DNA of 16,858 nucleotides from Candidatus Poseidoniales archaeon (GTDB lineage Archaea; Thermoplasmatota; Poseidoniia; Poseidoniales; Thalassarchaeaceae): contig JAKUTA010000007.1 of assembly GCA_022447885.1 (NCBI GenBank), positions 1 through 16,858 on the forward strand, read 5' to 3'. The notes under the pieces were generated by a model. It was not told the origin of the DNA and ran no database searches. It worked only from the letters and a program-made list of their open reading frames with translations. The translations under genes and the position numbers were made by a program. Positions 7,346 to 14,666 of the stretch are shown piece after piece (positions within the stretch are counted from its first letter, which is position 1; the number at the start of each line of letters is the position of its first letter).

Positions 7346-9787
7346 TCAGTGAGAGAGTTCCTTCGTCTTCTCTACCAAGTCCATGAGGCGCACCCGGAAC
7401 AGTCCCAATGGCACGACGGCAACGCTTGCGATGACGACTCCGAGTGCGGTGAACAGTACGATGTCCCACTGGACTGGGAAACTCATCGTGAACGCCCAGT
7501 TGCTGAACGCGGCGCCCATCCATTCGGCTGCCACGATCGAGGCGACAGCGCCTACAACTCCCCCAATGATACCGATCACGAGATGTTCGAACAGCATGAT
7601 CGTGACCAGTCTCGACGAAGATGCGCCGAGGGTGCGCAGCGTGGCGAACTCGTTGTCGTGCTCGGTGATGTTGATCATCAGCGTGTTGAGCAGCACCGCG
7701 ATCGCGATGAGTGCACCGACGATGATGAACACCGAGAATAACTTCGTTGAAGCCTCCCACGACTCATCCATCACCTTCACCATCGCCGCCTTGTCGATGA
7801 TCGATGAGACTCCCTCGACTTGATTCAGGCTATCATCACTGGAGATGTTGGCGTCTCCGATGTTGCGCAGGTAGAGCACATTGTGCGCATTCTCGCCGAT
7901 CACTCCGGTGCCGTCCAAAAGATCGCCATGGTGAACCCATACCGAACGCTGCGCCTCATCGACCACCCCAACCACCGTGAAGCGGAATTTGGTGATTCCC
8001 AAGCGCACCTCGACCTCATCCCCGATGTTCCATCCAAGGAATGTGTTGACGCCGGAGTCCACCACCACTTCGGGAATCGATGCACCGGGCTCTGGTAGAC
8101 GACCATCGAGTAATCTGGAGGTGTGCATCGTTGCACCGGGTTCCTCGCTGAATCCTTCCATCAAATGGAGAATCATGATGCGCGATTCTCCCGAGGCGTT
8201 GATCGGCGCTTCGAAAGCCCACTCCACGTCGTACGAGTCACTGTTCTCCTCCACCCAGGTTCGTAGCGCCTGATTGTTGATCGGATCGCACCCGACCCTG
8301 ACGTCCCAAGTCTCTGCCTCGTGGGTCTCCTTCACCCACTGCAGCATCCCCTCGGTGATCATCGTCATGCTGCTCACCAGGATGAGTGACAGGCCTAGAC
8401 CGAAAACGGTCATCGTCAGTCTTCCGGGGTTGCGAAAGGTCGAGCGGAATCCGAGTCCGACGGAAGGTGGCATTCCGCTGGTCGCCCAAGCGACGAACGG
8501 GTTCGGCTTGGCGCCAGCCTGCTGCCTCATCACCTCAAGTGGGGAGAGTTTGATCGCCTTGCGCGCGGGCAACAGGCCGAACAGCAGTAGAATGGCGAGG
8601 ACCGACCCCAGGACCATGAGCGAGATGTCGTCGTAGTGATTTTCTACGACCACCGGCATGGCGGCGATGAAGTCGAAGTACCACTCGGTCATCCCCGCTG
8701 ACAGGTAACGACCGAGCCAGACGCCCACAGCGCCCCCCACCAGTCCGTGGAAGGCTGGCACCGTGAGATATGACATCAACAGGGCCGGAGACTTCACCCC
8801 GATGGTGCGTAACACCGCGATCTCCCGGCTCTGACGCTTGACCAGCCGCTCAAGGCTGATGCTCATCACCAGAGCAGAGATTCCAGCCAGCAGCACGAGG
8901 AACACCGGTGTGGTCTTCTTCGCCCCCTCGAGGTCCTGGCGCATCGCCTCGACGCTCCAGATGCTGCTGCGATCTGCGGTCTGTACCTTGTCAATTCCGC
9001 GCGCCCTGAATTCCTCATCGAGGCTGCCACGCAGTCGGTCGAGTTCCGCCCCTTCGTTTGCCATCGTGTCGAGGAAATCGTGGTCGGGTGTACCCTGAAC
9101 GTCGATCAGCATCGAGTTTCGCAGGTCGGTTTCCATGCCGAGGTTGCTCAGCAGTTCCTCTACTGGCATGTATACCACAGCGAGGTTCCCCATCGCCATC
9201 GCCAACTCACCATCGTTGACAGTGTAGAAGAGGTGATTGGCGTGGTTGGCATATCCTGTGACGTTGAAGGACACCTCTTGGCCGCCAAGGATCAGGGTCA
9301 CTTGGTCCCCAGTGGCGATGCCGAGATGCCTGAACATGTTCCTGTCGACCGCCACTTCCCCCGGACCATCAGCCATCTCGCCCGAATCCTCGTCGAACCA
9401 CGGAATGCTGACTTGAGCACCGGAAACGAATCCATGGGCGATGAGCGTGATGTTATCGCCGTCCGGAGTGATGAATTCCTCGCGATGGGTGTAGTGGGTG
9501 TCACACCTGTTGATCGCGAGATCAGTGCCGGAATATTCCACAGTCACATTGTCGCATGCAGCCATCATGTCGGACTCGTTGTAGCGAAATCCCGGGAGCG
9601 CGGTGACCACCACGTCAGCGAGGTTCGTCTCGCGGTAGAAGTCATCGTAGACCAGTCCGGCATTGCGGGAATGCTCCCACATCATCACACAGAGTGAGCT
9701 TGCCAGAATGACGAGCACCATGAACAGGGCCGTCAGCATGCCACCGCGCATCTGACTGCGTACCAACCGCTTGACCAGGAGCCACAT
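7346..9787 (-). CDS. ABC transporter permease, tandem FtsX/MacB-like (YbbP/SalY type)
   Basis: The protein has 813 residues and eight predicted spans: 16-36, 294-313, 339-359, 388-406, 457-475, 683-705, 731-752 and 774-794. It is a duplicated 1+3 FtsX layout with two large extracytoplasmic domains (about 37-290 and 476-680). Both FtsX cores carry the family's coupling segment, SREIAVLRTIGVKSPALL (320-337) and NEFATLRTLGASSSRLV (40 residues into the second core), and PARKAIKLSPLEVMR (407-421) is the usual post-span motif. Such permeases work with MacB/LolD-type ATPases, moving lipids, lipoproteins or peptides or acting as mechanotransmitters. The substrate cannot be read here. An AGGGGTAG ribosome-binding site (9793-9800) overlaps the ATPase stop, implying translational coupling. 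Confidence 0.9.
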   Translation of the reverse strand: MWLLVKRLVRSQMRGGMLTALFMVLVILASSLCVMMWEHSRNAGLVYDDFYRETNLADVVVTALPGFRYNESDMMAACDNVTVEYSGTDLAINRCDTHYTHREEFITPDGDNITLIAHGFVSGAQVSIPWFDEDSGEMADGPGEVAVDRNMFRHLGIATGDQVTLILGGQEVSFNVTGYANHANHLFYTVNDGELAMAMGNLAVVYMPVEELLSNLGMETDLRNSMLIDVQGTPDHDFLDTMANEGAELDRLRGSLDEEFRARGIDKVQTADRSSIWSVEAMRQDLEGAKKTTPVFLVLLAGISALVMSISLERLVKRQSREIAVLRTIGVKSPALLMSYLTVPAFHGLVGGAVGVWLGRYLSAGMTEWYFDFIAAMPVVVENHYDDISLMVLGSVLAILLLFGLLPARKAIKLSPLEVMRQQAGAKPNPFVAWATSGMPPSVGLGFRSTFRNPGRLTMTVFGLGLSLILVSSMTMITEGMLQWVKETHEAETWDVRVGCDPINNQALRTWVEENSDSYDVEWAFEAPINASGESRIMILHLMEGFSEEPGATMHTSRLLDGRLPEPGASIPEVVVDSGVNTFLGWNIGDEVEVRLGITKFRFTVVGVVDEAQRSVWVHHGDLLDGTGVIGENAHNVLYLRNIGDANISSDDSLNQVEGVSSIIDKAAMVKVMDESWEASTKLFSVFIIVGALIAIAVLLNTLMINITEHDNEFATLRTLGASSSRLVTIMLFEHLVIGIIGGVVGAVASIVAAEWMGAAFSNWAFTMSFPVQWDIVLFTALGVVIASVAVVPLGLFRVRLMDLVEKTKELSH

Positions 9788-9798
9788 CGGAACTACCC

Positions 9799-10800
9799 CT
9801 ACGCCTCTTCTTCATCCTCAGACTCAGTTTCCAGCACGTTCGAGACCGCACCGGCGAGCAAGCCCCCAACCGACTTCACCGCCTTCTCGACCACCCCGAC
9901 AGCAGCCTGGGCGACAGCCTCAGCCGTGTCCATGGTGGCGTGCAGGGCCGCTCGGCCCCCCGGCTCATCACCGACGAGTTTCCCCGAGTCCATCTGGATG
10001 ACACGGGTGGCGTACTTCGTCAACGAGCCATCGTGAGTCACGATGATGGCGGTGATCTTCTCCTTGCGACACACCTTGACGAGGACCTTCATCACCTGCT
10101 CAGTGGTTCCTGAGTCGAGGTTGCCGGTCAATTCGTCACCGAGCAGCAACCTGGGCGACTTCGCCAGGCTGCGGGCGATCGCAACACGCTGTTGTTCCCC
10201 ACCCGACAGTTCTGACGGGAAGCGGTTCTCCATGCCTGCAAGACCGACCATGTTCAACACCTGCAGCGCTCGTTCCTTGTCGCGGCCACCGTGGATCTCC
10301 TGGGCGAGGATGACATTCTCCAGAGCGGTGAGGTCACCGAGCAAGTTGAAGAATTGGAACACATAACCCACGTTCTCTCGCCTGAAATCGGTCATCTTCT
10401 CCAACTTCGAGGAGCGCGGCAGAGTGTATCTCAGATAGTGAGGAATCATGAATATCAGCCACATGATGAGATTCAAGACAGCCTCGGGAGGCCAGGTCAA
10501 CAGACGCAAGGCTGGGTGAGGGGTTGGGATTGAGATTCTCCTTCGCTTCTTCGCCGCAGGCGCACTCGGAACCAATTCACCATCGAAGTGGTAAGTGCCC
10601 GAGGTGGGGCTGTCCAATGCGGACACGATGTTGAGCAGCGTTGTCTTTCCAGACCCCGAGGGTCCCTGCAGCATCACCACCTCTCCTTCCCGAACCTCGA
10701 GGTCTATCCCATCCAATGCGCGTACTACCACACCGCCGCTCACATAGTGGCGATGGACTCCCTTCAGACTGAGTAGTGCACCTCCGTTACTGACTGTCAT
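9799..10800 (-). CDS. ABC transporter ATP-binding protein, MacB/LolD-like, with a hydrophobic insertion and C-terminal tail
   Basis: The protein has 333 residues from the ATG at 10800. A longer frame to 10932 lacks family sequence and crosses the promoter. All nucleotide-binding motifs are present: Walker A GPSGSGKTT (46-54), Q-loop Q149 in VFQFFNLLGDLTALENV, signature LSGGEQQRVAIARSLA (198-213), Walker B LLLGDE (218-223) and switch H256 in IIVTHD. The usual ADEPTGNLDS is GDELTGNLDS. About 60 residues (75-136) replace the short loop normally found before the RRENVGYVFQ strand. They contain a basic KKRRR patch and a very hydrophobic stretch (108-122, LNLIMWLIFMIP). A tail (280-333) has an Ala/Val amphipathic helix ending in acidic EDEEEA. 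The permease gene starts 11 bases downstream. The function is powering that permease, and the insertion may dock on the membrane or permease. Confidence 0.9.
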   Translation of the reverse strand: MTVSNGGALLSLKGVHRHYVSGGVVVRALDGIDLEVREGEVVMLQGPSGSGKTTLLNIVSALDSPTSGTYHFDGELVPSAPAAKKRRRISIPTPHPALRLLTWPPEAVLNLIMWLIFMIPHYLRYTLPRSSKLEKMTDFRRENVGYVFQFFNLLGDLTALENVILAQEIHGGRDKERALQVLNMVGLAGMENRFPSELSGGEQQRVAIARSLAKSPRLLLGDELTGNLDSGTTEQVMKVLVKVCRKEKITAIIVTHDGSLTKYATRVIQMDSGKLVGDEPGGRAALHATMDTAEAVAQAAVGVVEKAVKSVGGLLAGAVSNVLETESEDEEEA

Positions 10801-10823
10801 CGTGCGGGCGAACCTGCAGGGTG

Positions 10824-10830
10824 CTTTACA
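10824..10830 (-). promoter_or_regulatory. TATA-like box for the ABC operon
   Basis: Minus-strand tgtaaag lies 24-30 bases before the ATG at 10800, with no ribosome-binding motif between. This suggests a leaderless first gene, like the surface-protein gene. The rest of the 152-base divergent gap also holds cttgaatatg (10884-10893) and attgaatagg (10907-10916), candidate promoter elements for the plus-strand regulator. Confidence 0.45.
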
Positions 10831-10952
10831 CCTGCCTCTCAAGAAATGAGGCGAAAATGAGTGGGCAATGTTCGCCGCCGTTGCTTGAATATGTGCTAGG
10901 GCAGCGATTGAATAGGGGGGCCGCACTTCCAAGGAAGGCCGGAGCGAGAGCC

Positions 10953-11633
10953 ATGCGTGAAGTCACCATTTTCTGGAAGCGGCATCGGTTGCGCCAGTTA
11001 TCGATCGGACCCCTTCTCGACATCGTGCAGACGGCGGTGTTCCTCGGTTACGTCGAACGCAACCCGAAGATCGTGCGCATCATGCTCAGGGTCGAGTGCC
11101 TGCCGGGGATGGACCCTTACGACCTCAACGAACTCGATGATATGGAGGTCGACGAGATCCTGGCTGAGCCCACTCCACTCGACGATTCCTGGATGATCAT
11201 CCTACGCCAACAGCATCCGCTCACGATGCTCTCCGCCCGCGTCGGCAAAGCGACCATCCGCCCCGGCTCAAGACTCGATGCCGAGGGGCTGCACTACATC
11301 GTGCGCGGCAGCCCGATATCGATCCGCATCATCGTCAATGGTGCCAGAATGATGCTGCGCCCCGACCGCATCTCCGCATCCGGCGTCTCGCCGGAGGACC
11401 TGTCCGGGAACAGGCTGCTGTCCGAACGGCAGATGATCGTGCTCCAAGCAGCCCATGCGGCTGGATGGTACGACATCCCGCGCCGCATTACTCTTGGTGA
11501 CCTCGCCCGCGAGCTCGAACTCGGGCGCTCGACCGTTTCTGAACATCTCGTGCGTGCTGAAGCCGCCCTCATCGACCAGTTCCTCAACGGAGATCCATCC
11601 TTCATGGACGAAGACATGGTCAATGGCGACTGA
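10953..11633 (+). CDS. Bat-type HTH transcriptional regulator (HTH-10 domain)
   Basis: The protein has 226 residues from the ATG at 10953, preceded by GGAG at 10941-10944. The in-frame extension upstream to 10821 crosses the divergent promoter region and lacks a conserved look. Residues 155-211 (LLSERQMIVLQAAHAAGWYDIPRR, then ITLGDLARELELGRSTVSEHLVRAE) match the archaeal HTH-10 (Bat) DNA-binding domain, including the 'GYYDxPR' wing and the recognition helix. The N-terminal 150 residues form a mixed alpha/beta region without a recognisable ligand motif; Bat relatives carry sensory domains there. The stop overlaps the nfo frame, so the two are co-transcribed. The gene is also divergent from the ABC operon, which is a possible target. 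Actual targets are unknown. Confidence 0.85.
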   Translation: MREVTIFWKRHRLRQLSIGPLLDIVQTAVFLGYVERNPKIVRIMLRVECLPGMDPYDLNELDDMEVDEILAEPTPLDDSWMIILRQQHPLTMLSARVGKATIRPGSRLDAEGLHYIVRGSPISIRIIVNGARMMLRPDRISASGVSPEDLSGNRLLSERQMIVLQAAHAAGWYDIPRRITLGDLARELELGRSTVSEHLVRAEAALIDQFLNGDPSFMDEDMVNGD

Positions 11634-11634
11634 T

Positions 11635-11639
11635 GGTGA
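11635..11639 (+). promoter_or_regulatory. Ribosome-binding site that decides the nfo start
   Basis: GGTGA ends 5 bases before the ATG at 11645. The same motif and 4-5 base spacing occur before the aroB' and aroC starts. It overlaps the earlier possible ATG at 11633, so 11645 is the better start. Confidence 0.6.
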
Positions 11640-11644
11640 AGTGC

Positions 11645-12547
11645 ATGGGCGCCCCTCCTTGGCTCGGTGCGCACGTGTCGGCGGCGGGGGGGGTCGAGCT
11701 GGCTCCTGAGCGCGGGGCGCAGATCGGCGCGACGTGCATGCAGGTGTTCACCGCCAACCAGCGTCAGTGGGAGCCCCGTCCGCTGACCGATGCGCAGGTG
11801 GAAGCATGGTGGGCGGCCTGCCCACTACACGGTATCCAAAGAGTGGTGGTACACGCTTCCTATCTGGCGAACATGTCTGCTATAGAAGAGGACAAGTTGA
11901 GCAAGTCACGTGATGCCATGACCTTGGAGTTGGAACGCAGCCAACGGCTGGGGGTCCATGGTGTCGTCCTCCACCCCGGCTCCCATATGGGTGCTGGAGA
12001 GGATGCGGGCAATCGTGCGGTGGCAGAGAGTCTCTCAGACGTGCTCGAACGCACCGAGGACCTCTACGGCCCGCTCATCTGCGGGGAGAAGGAAGAGTCC
12101 GTGCGCATCCTGTTGGAGAATACCGCCGGCCAAGGGACGAACCTCGGCTGGAGATTCGAGCATCTCGCGGATATCCGTCGGCACCTGAATGCTGAGCATC
12201 GAGAGCGAGTCGGCACTTGCCTGGACACCTGTCATACCTTCGCCGCCGGTTACGACATCTCGACTCCGGCAGGATGGAACGCGACCTGGCGCGAGTTCGA
12301 TGAGATCGTCGGGCTCGACACCGTCGGCGCCATGCATCTCAACGACTCCAAGCGTGAATGCGGCAGCCGCCGCGACAGACATGACGGGATCGGGAAGGGG
12401 GAGATCGGAGAGACCGCATTCCGGCTGCTGATGCACGATGAGCGATTCCATCACATCCCGATGGCTCTGGAGACTCCGAGCGGCATGGAAGGCTGGGCTG
12501 AGGAGATCGCGTTGCTGAGAGACTGGGCCGTCGTAGCGGCTCCATAG
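11645..12547 (+). CDS. nfo: Endonuclease IV, AP endonuclease family 2
   Basis: The protein has 300 residues, close to the usual 280-300. It cleaves DNA 5' to abasic sites in base-excision repair using a three-metal zinc centre. All nine metal ligands can be placed: H70 (VVVHAS), H110 (VVLHPGS), E158 (LLENTAG), D194 and H197 (CLDTCHTFAAGYD), H231 (MHLNDSK), D244 and H246 (DRHDGIG), and E276 (ALETP). The N-terminal GAHVSAAGG signature is also present. I chose the ATG at 11645 because GGTGA sits 5 bases before it; the ATG at 11633 would add four residues and overlap the previous stop. The gene directly follows the Bat-type regulator, suggesting that repair activity is co-expressed with it. A hairpin covers the stop codon. 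Confidence 0.96.
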   Translation: MGAPPWLGAHVSAAGGVELAPERGAQIGATCMQVFTANQRQWEPRPLTDAQVEAWWAACPLHGIQRVVVHASYLANMSAIEEDKLSKSRDAMTLELERSQRLGVHGVVLHPGSHMGAGEDAGNRAVAESLSDVLERTEDLYGPLICGEKEESVRILLENTAGQGTNLGWRFEHLADIRRHLNAEHRERVGTCLDTCHTFAAGYDISTPAGWNATWREFDEIVGLDTVGAMHLNDSKRECGSRRDRHDGIGKGEIGETAFRLLMHDERFHHIPMALETPSGMEGWAEEIALLRDWAVVAAP

Positions 12548-12555
12548 GAGCCGTT
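12535..12555 (+). terminator. Hairpin over the nfo stop codon (candidate transcript end or attenuator)
   Basis: cggctcc (12537-12543) and ggagccg (12547-12553) are perfect complements around an ata loop. A G-T and an A-T pair extend the stem to 9 bp. The TAG stop (12545-12547) lies at the loop and the start of the 3' arm. No T tract follows, so an intrinsic terminator is unproven, but the position just before a new promoter-like sequence fits an operon boundary. Confidence 0.4.
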
Positions 12556-12583
12556 CGCGTGGCTGGCTGGCCCTCCGCAACCC

Positions 12584-12591
12584 ACAATTAA
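12584..12591 (+). promoter_or_regulatory. TATA-like box ahead of the shikimate operon
   Basis: acaattaa is the only AT-rich word in this GC-rich 80-base gap. It lies about 37-44 bases before the ATG at 12628, leaving room for a short leader carrying GAGGCGGG (12617-12624). It suggests that the aromatic genes have their own promoter, separate from nfo. Confidence 0.5.
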
Positions 12592-12627
12592 CCGCCGCTC
12601 CCAGCAGATCCAGTCTGAGGCGGGAAT

Positions 12628-13596
12628 ATGGAATCCGATGAGTGGGGCGACCGGGACGATGGCGACCTGCGCGGCGACAAACAGACCCTGCTGGAAAGCC
12701 TGCTTCCGAACGGCCGCGGAATCTGGGTCGCCGCTGACCACGGCGTGTCAAAGTGGCCCGTTGCAGGACTCGAAGACATGCAGAAGTTGGTGAACTCACT
12801 CACCGGCTCGGACGGCATCATGGCGGATGCGATCGTCGCTCACCGCGGCGTCATCGACCACATCGAGGTACCCCAGGATTGGACTGGGGGATGGGTGATG
12901 CACCTGTCGGCTTCGACTGTGCACGGTGGTGAACATGCGGATTGGAAGGTGCTGGCGGGGGATGCGGACACCTTGGTATGGGGCGCAGTGGAACGCTGTG
13001 CCAAGGCTGTGAGCGTGCAGGTGAATCTCGGAGAACCACAGGAGAACGAGATGATCCAGGCTCTCGGCGACGTCGCCGAAGCCTGCCGTGAGCATGACAT
13101 GCCGCTGCTCGGGATGATCTACCCTCGCGGGCCGAACCTGAGTCCGGATCCCGATGATGAGACCAAGGGGGTGGCACACGCCGCCCGACTGGGATGGGAG
13201 TTGGGATGCGATGTCGTCAAGGTGCCATGGACGGGGAGCATCGAATCCTTCCGTCAGGTTTCCTCCTGCGTCCCTATTCCCGTGTTGGTGGCCGGCGGTC
13301 CGCACACGGACGATTTCGCCGACGTGCTGGTGAGGGTCCACGACGCCTGCCGCTACGCTGGTGCTGCTGGTACCTGCATCGGGCGGAACGTGTTCGCTGA
13401 TGGCAACCCTGCCGAGCGCGTCATGCGCCTCAACCAGGCGATGGACCCGCTGTCGAAATACCAGGATCCGGGCATCCTCGACGAGTTGATGCAGTCCCGC
13501 TCGGAAGGTCCGTCGAATGTGGTCGGCAAACTCAGGGAGGGGTTCGTGGAGCGGTTCGGCGAACCTGACGAACAAGCCGATGAATCCGATGATTGA
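12628..13596 (+). CDS. aroA': 2-amino-3,7-dideoxy-D-threo-hept-6-ulosonate (ADTH) synthase, class I aldolase family
   Basis: The protein has 322 residues, longer than the usual 260-275 because of an acidic N-terminal lead (1-28) and an acidic C-terminal tail. In archaea this enzyme condenses 6-deoxy-5-ketofructose 1-phosphate with L-aspartate semialdehyde, replacing DAHP synthase as the first step to aromatic amino acids. Visible family features are the DHGVS strand (37-41), IYPRG with the probable acid/base Tyr (164-168), the Schiff-base Lys198 in CDVVKVPW, and phosphate-binding VLVAGGP (219-225) and GRNVFADGNP (252-261). The expected motif order of a DhnA/LsrF-type barrel is kept. The aroB'-like gene 13 bases downstream distinguishes it from fructose-bisphosphate aldolase of the same family. 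The start has GAGGCGGG 3 bases upstream. Confidence 0.88.
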   Translation: MESDEWGDRDDGDLRGDKQTLLESLLPNGRGIWVAADHGVSKWPVAGLEDMQKLVNSLTGSDGIMADAIVAHRGVIDHIEVPQDWTGGWVMHLSASTVHGGEHADWKVLAGDADTLVWGAVERCAKAVSVQVNLGEPQENEMIQALGDVAEACREHDMPLLGMIYPRGPNLSPDPDDETKGVAHAARLGWELGCDVVKVPWTGSIESFRQVSSCVPIPVLVAGGPHTDDFADVLVRVHDACRYAGAAGTCIGRNVFADGNPAERVMRLNQAMDPLSKYQDPGILDELMQSRSEGPSNVVGKLREGFVERFGEPDEQADESDD

Positions 13597-13599
13597 TGG

Positions 13600-13604
13600 G
13601 GTGA
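13600..13604 (+). promoter_or_regulatory. Ribosome-binding site supporting a GTG start for aroB'
   Basis: GGTGA ends 5 bases before the GTG at 13610, matching the nfo and aroC spacing. It makes the rare-start call more secure. Confidence 0.6.
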
Positions 13605-13609
13605 TGTGA

Positions 13610-14665
13610 GTGCAGCTCTGGTTGAGCGTCGCAGGTGATGCGGACAACAATGAATCACGTCCGGCGGACATGCTGCTCTGTCGTTCAGGTGACGAGGTGC
13701 CCGACTGGGCACTCGGAGATGGCGGTCCAAGCCTGTTGTTCGCTGCCGATGATGGCAGTCTGGCCGATGCTGAGGGACGGATTCGCGGTGCACACGTGTT
13801 CATCGACGACGCCGATGGTCAGCAGGAGGCGCGAGCGCTGGTCGGCATGGTTGATTGGATCCTGCTCACCTGTAGCGACTGGACGATGATACCGCTCGAG
13901 AACCTGGTCGCTGCAGCCGAGGGGAGCCCGACCCGGATTGCGGCGGCGGTCGACGAACTGGCACAATTGCAGGGCGCGGCGTTCGCACTCCAGCGCGGCG
14001 TGGATGCGTTGTTGCTCCCCTCCGACGATGCGCTGTGGGCGGAGGGTGAGCGGCTGGCGGCCGAACGTCTGGCGGCGCGAACTGGAGCCGAGGAGAGAGC
14101 GTCAGACCTGCTCGAACAAGAGGTGCTGCTCGAATCCATGACCATCACCTCCGTCGAAGTCTCTGGATTGGCAGATCGCGTGTGCGTCGATCTGGTGCAG
14201 CTGCTCGAAGTGGGTGAAGGGATCTTGGTCGGCTCGAGCGCCAATGCGCTCTGTTTGGTGCATGGGGAGACGCTTGAGTCAGCATTCGTCCCGCCGCGCC
14301 CGTTCCGCGTCAACGCCGGTCCGGTGCATGCGTACACCCTGCTCGCCGATGGGAGCACTCGCTACCTGTGCGAACTGGCCGCCGGCGAAGAGGTGCTGGT
14401 CGTCTCTCCAAAGGGATGCCGGCCCGTGGCGGTGGGGCGGCTGAAGATCGAGCAGAGACCGATGCTCCTGCTACGCTTCATCACTGATGGTGGAATCGAA
14501 GGTCAGTTGTTCGTCCAGCAGGCGGAGACGGTCCGGCTCGTTGCTGAGGATGGAACTGCAATCTCGGTGACCGAAGTCGAGGAGGGCATGCGTCTGCTCG
14601 GGAGTGCCGGCGCAGCCGGCAGACACATAGGCCAACCAATAGAGCAACGGGTCGAGGAGCGTTGA
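13610..14665 (+). CDS. aroB': 3-dehydroquinate synthase II (archaeal type)
   Basis: The protein has 351 residues from a GTG start. It performs NAD-dependent oxidative deamination and cyclisation of ADTH to 3-dehydroquinate, the second step of the archaeal entry route. Nearly every block of the family is present: DWTMIPLENL (90-99), GVDALLL (130-136), DRVCVDLVQLLEVGEG (189-204), LVGSSANALCLVHGE (206-220), RPFRVNAGPVHAY (230-242), TRYLCEL (250-256), GRLKIEQRP (276-284), QQAETVRLV (303-311), ISVTEV (318-323) and GRHIG (338-342). It bears no resemblance to bacterial AroB. It sits between ADTH synthase and shikimate kinase, with one base to the next start, so coupling is tight. The N-terminal 80 residues are less conserved than the rest. 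Confidence 0.96.
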   Translation: MQLWLSVAGDADNNESRPADMLLCRSGDEVPDWALGDGGPSLLFAADDGSLADAEGRIRGAHVFIDDADGQQEARALVGMVDWILLTCSDWTMIPLENLVAAAEGSPTRIAAAVDELAQLQGAAFALQRGVDALLLPSDDALWAEGERLAAERLAARTGAEERASDLLEQEVLLESMTITSVEVSGLADRVCVDLVQLLEVGEGILVGSSANALCLVHGETLESAFVPPRPFRVNAGPVHAYTLLADGSTRYLCELAAGEEVLVVSPKGCRPVAVGRLKIEQRPMLLLRFITDGGIEGQLFVQQAETVRLVAEDGTAISVTEVEEGMRLLGSAGAAGRHIGQPIEQRVEER

Positions 14666-14666
14666 G

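Noticed and set aside
10834..10852. gcctc...gaggc inverted repeat in the ABC/HTH divergent gap
   Set aside because: It is only a 5-bp stem with a 9-base loop, which is expected by chance at this GC content.
12035..13803. Long minus-strand frames (254 and 335 codons) opposite nfo, aroA' and aroB'
   Set aside because: The plus-strand genes have all catalytic motifs; the antisense frames run across gene boundaries and carry none.
14610..14626. Perfect hairpin tgccggc-gca-gccggca
   Set aside because: It lies inside the conserved C-terminal coding region of aroB' and is explained by Ala/Gly codons; no sign of a regulatory role.
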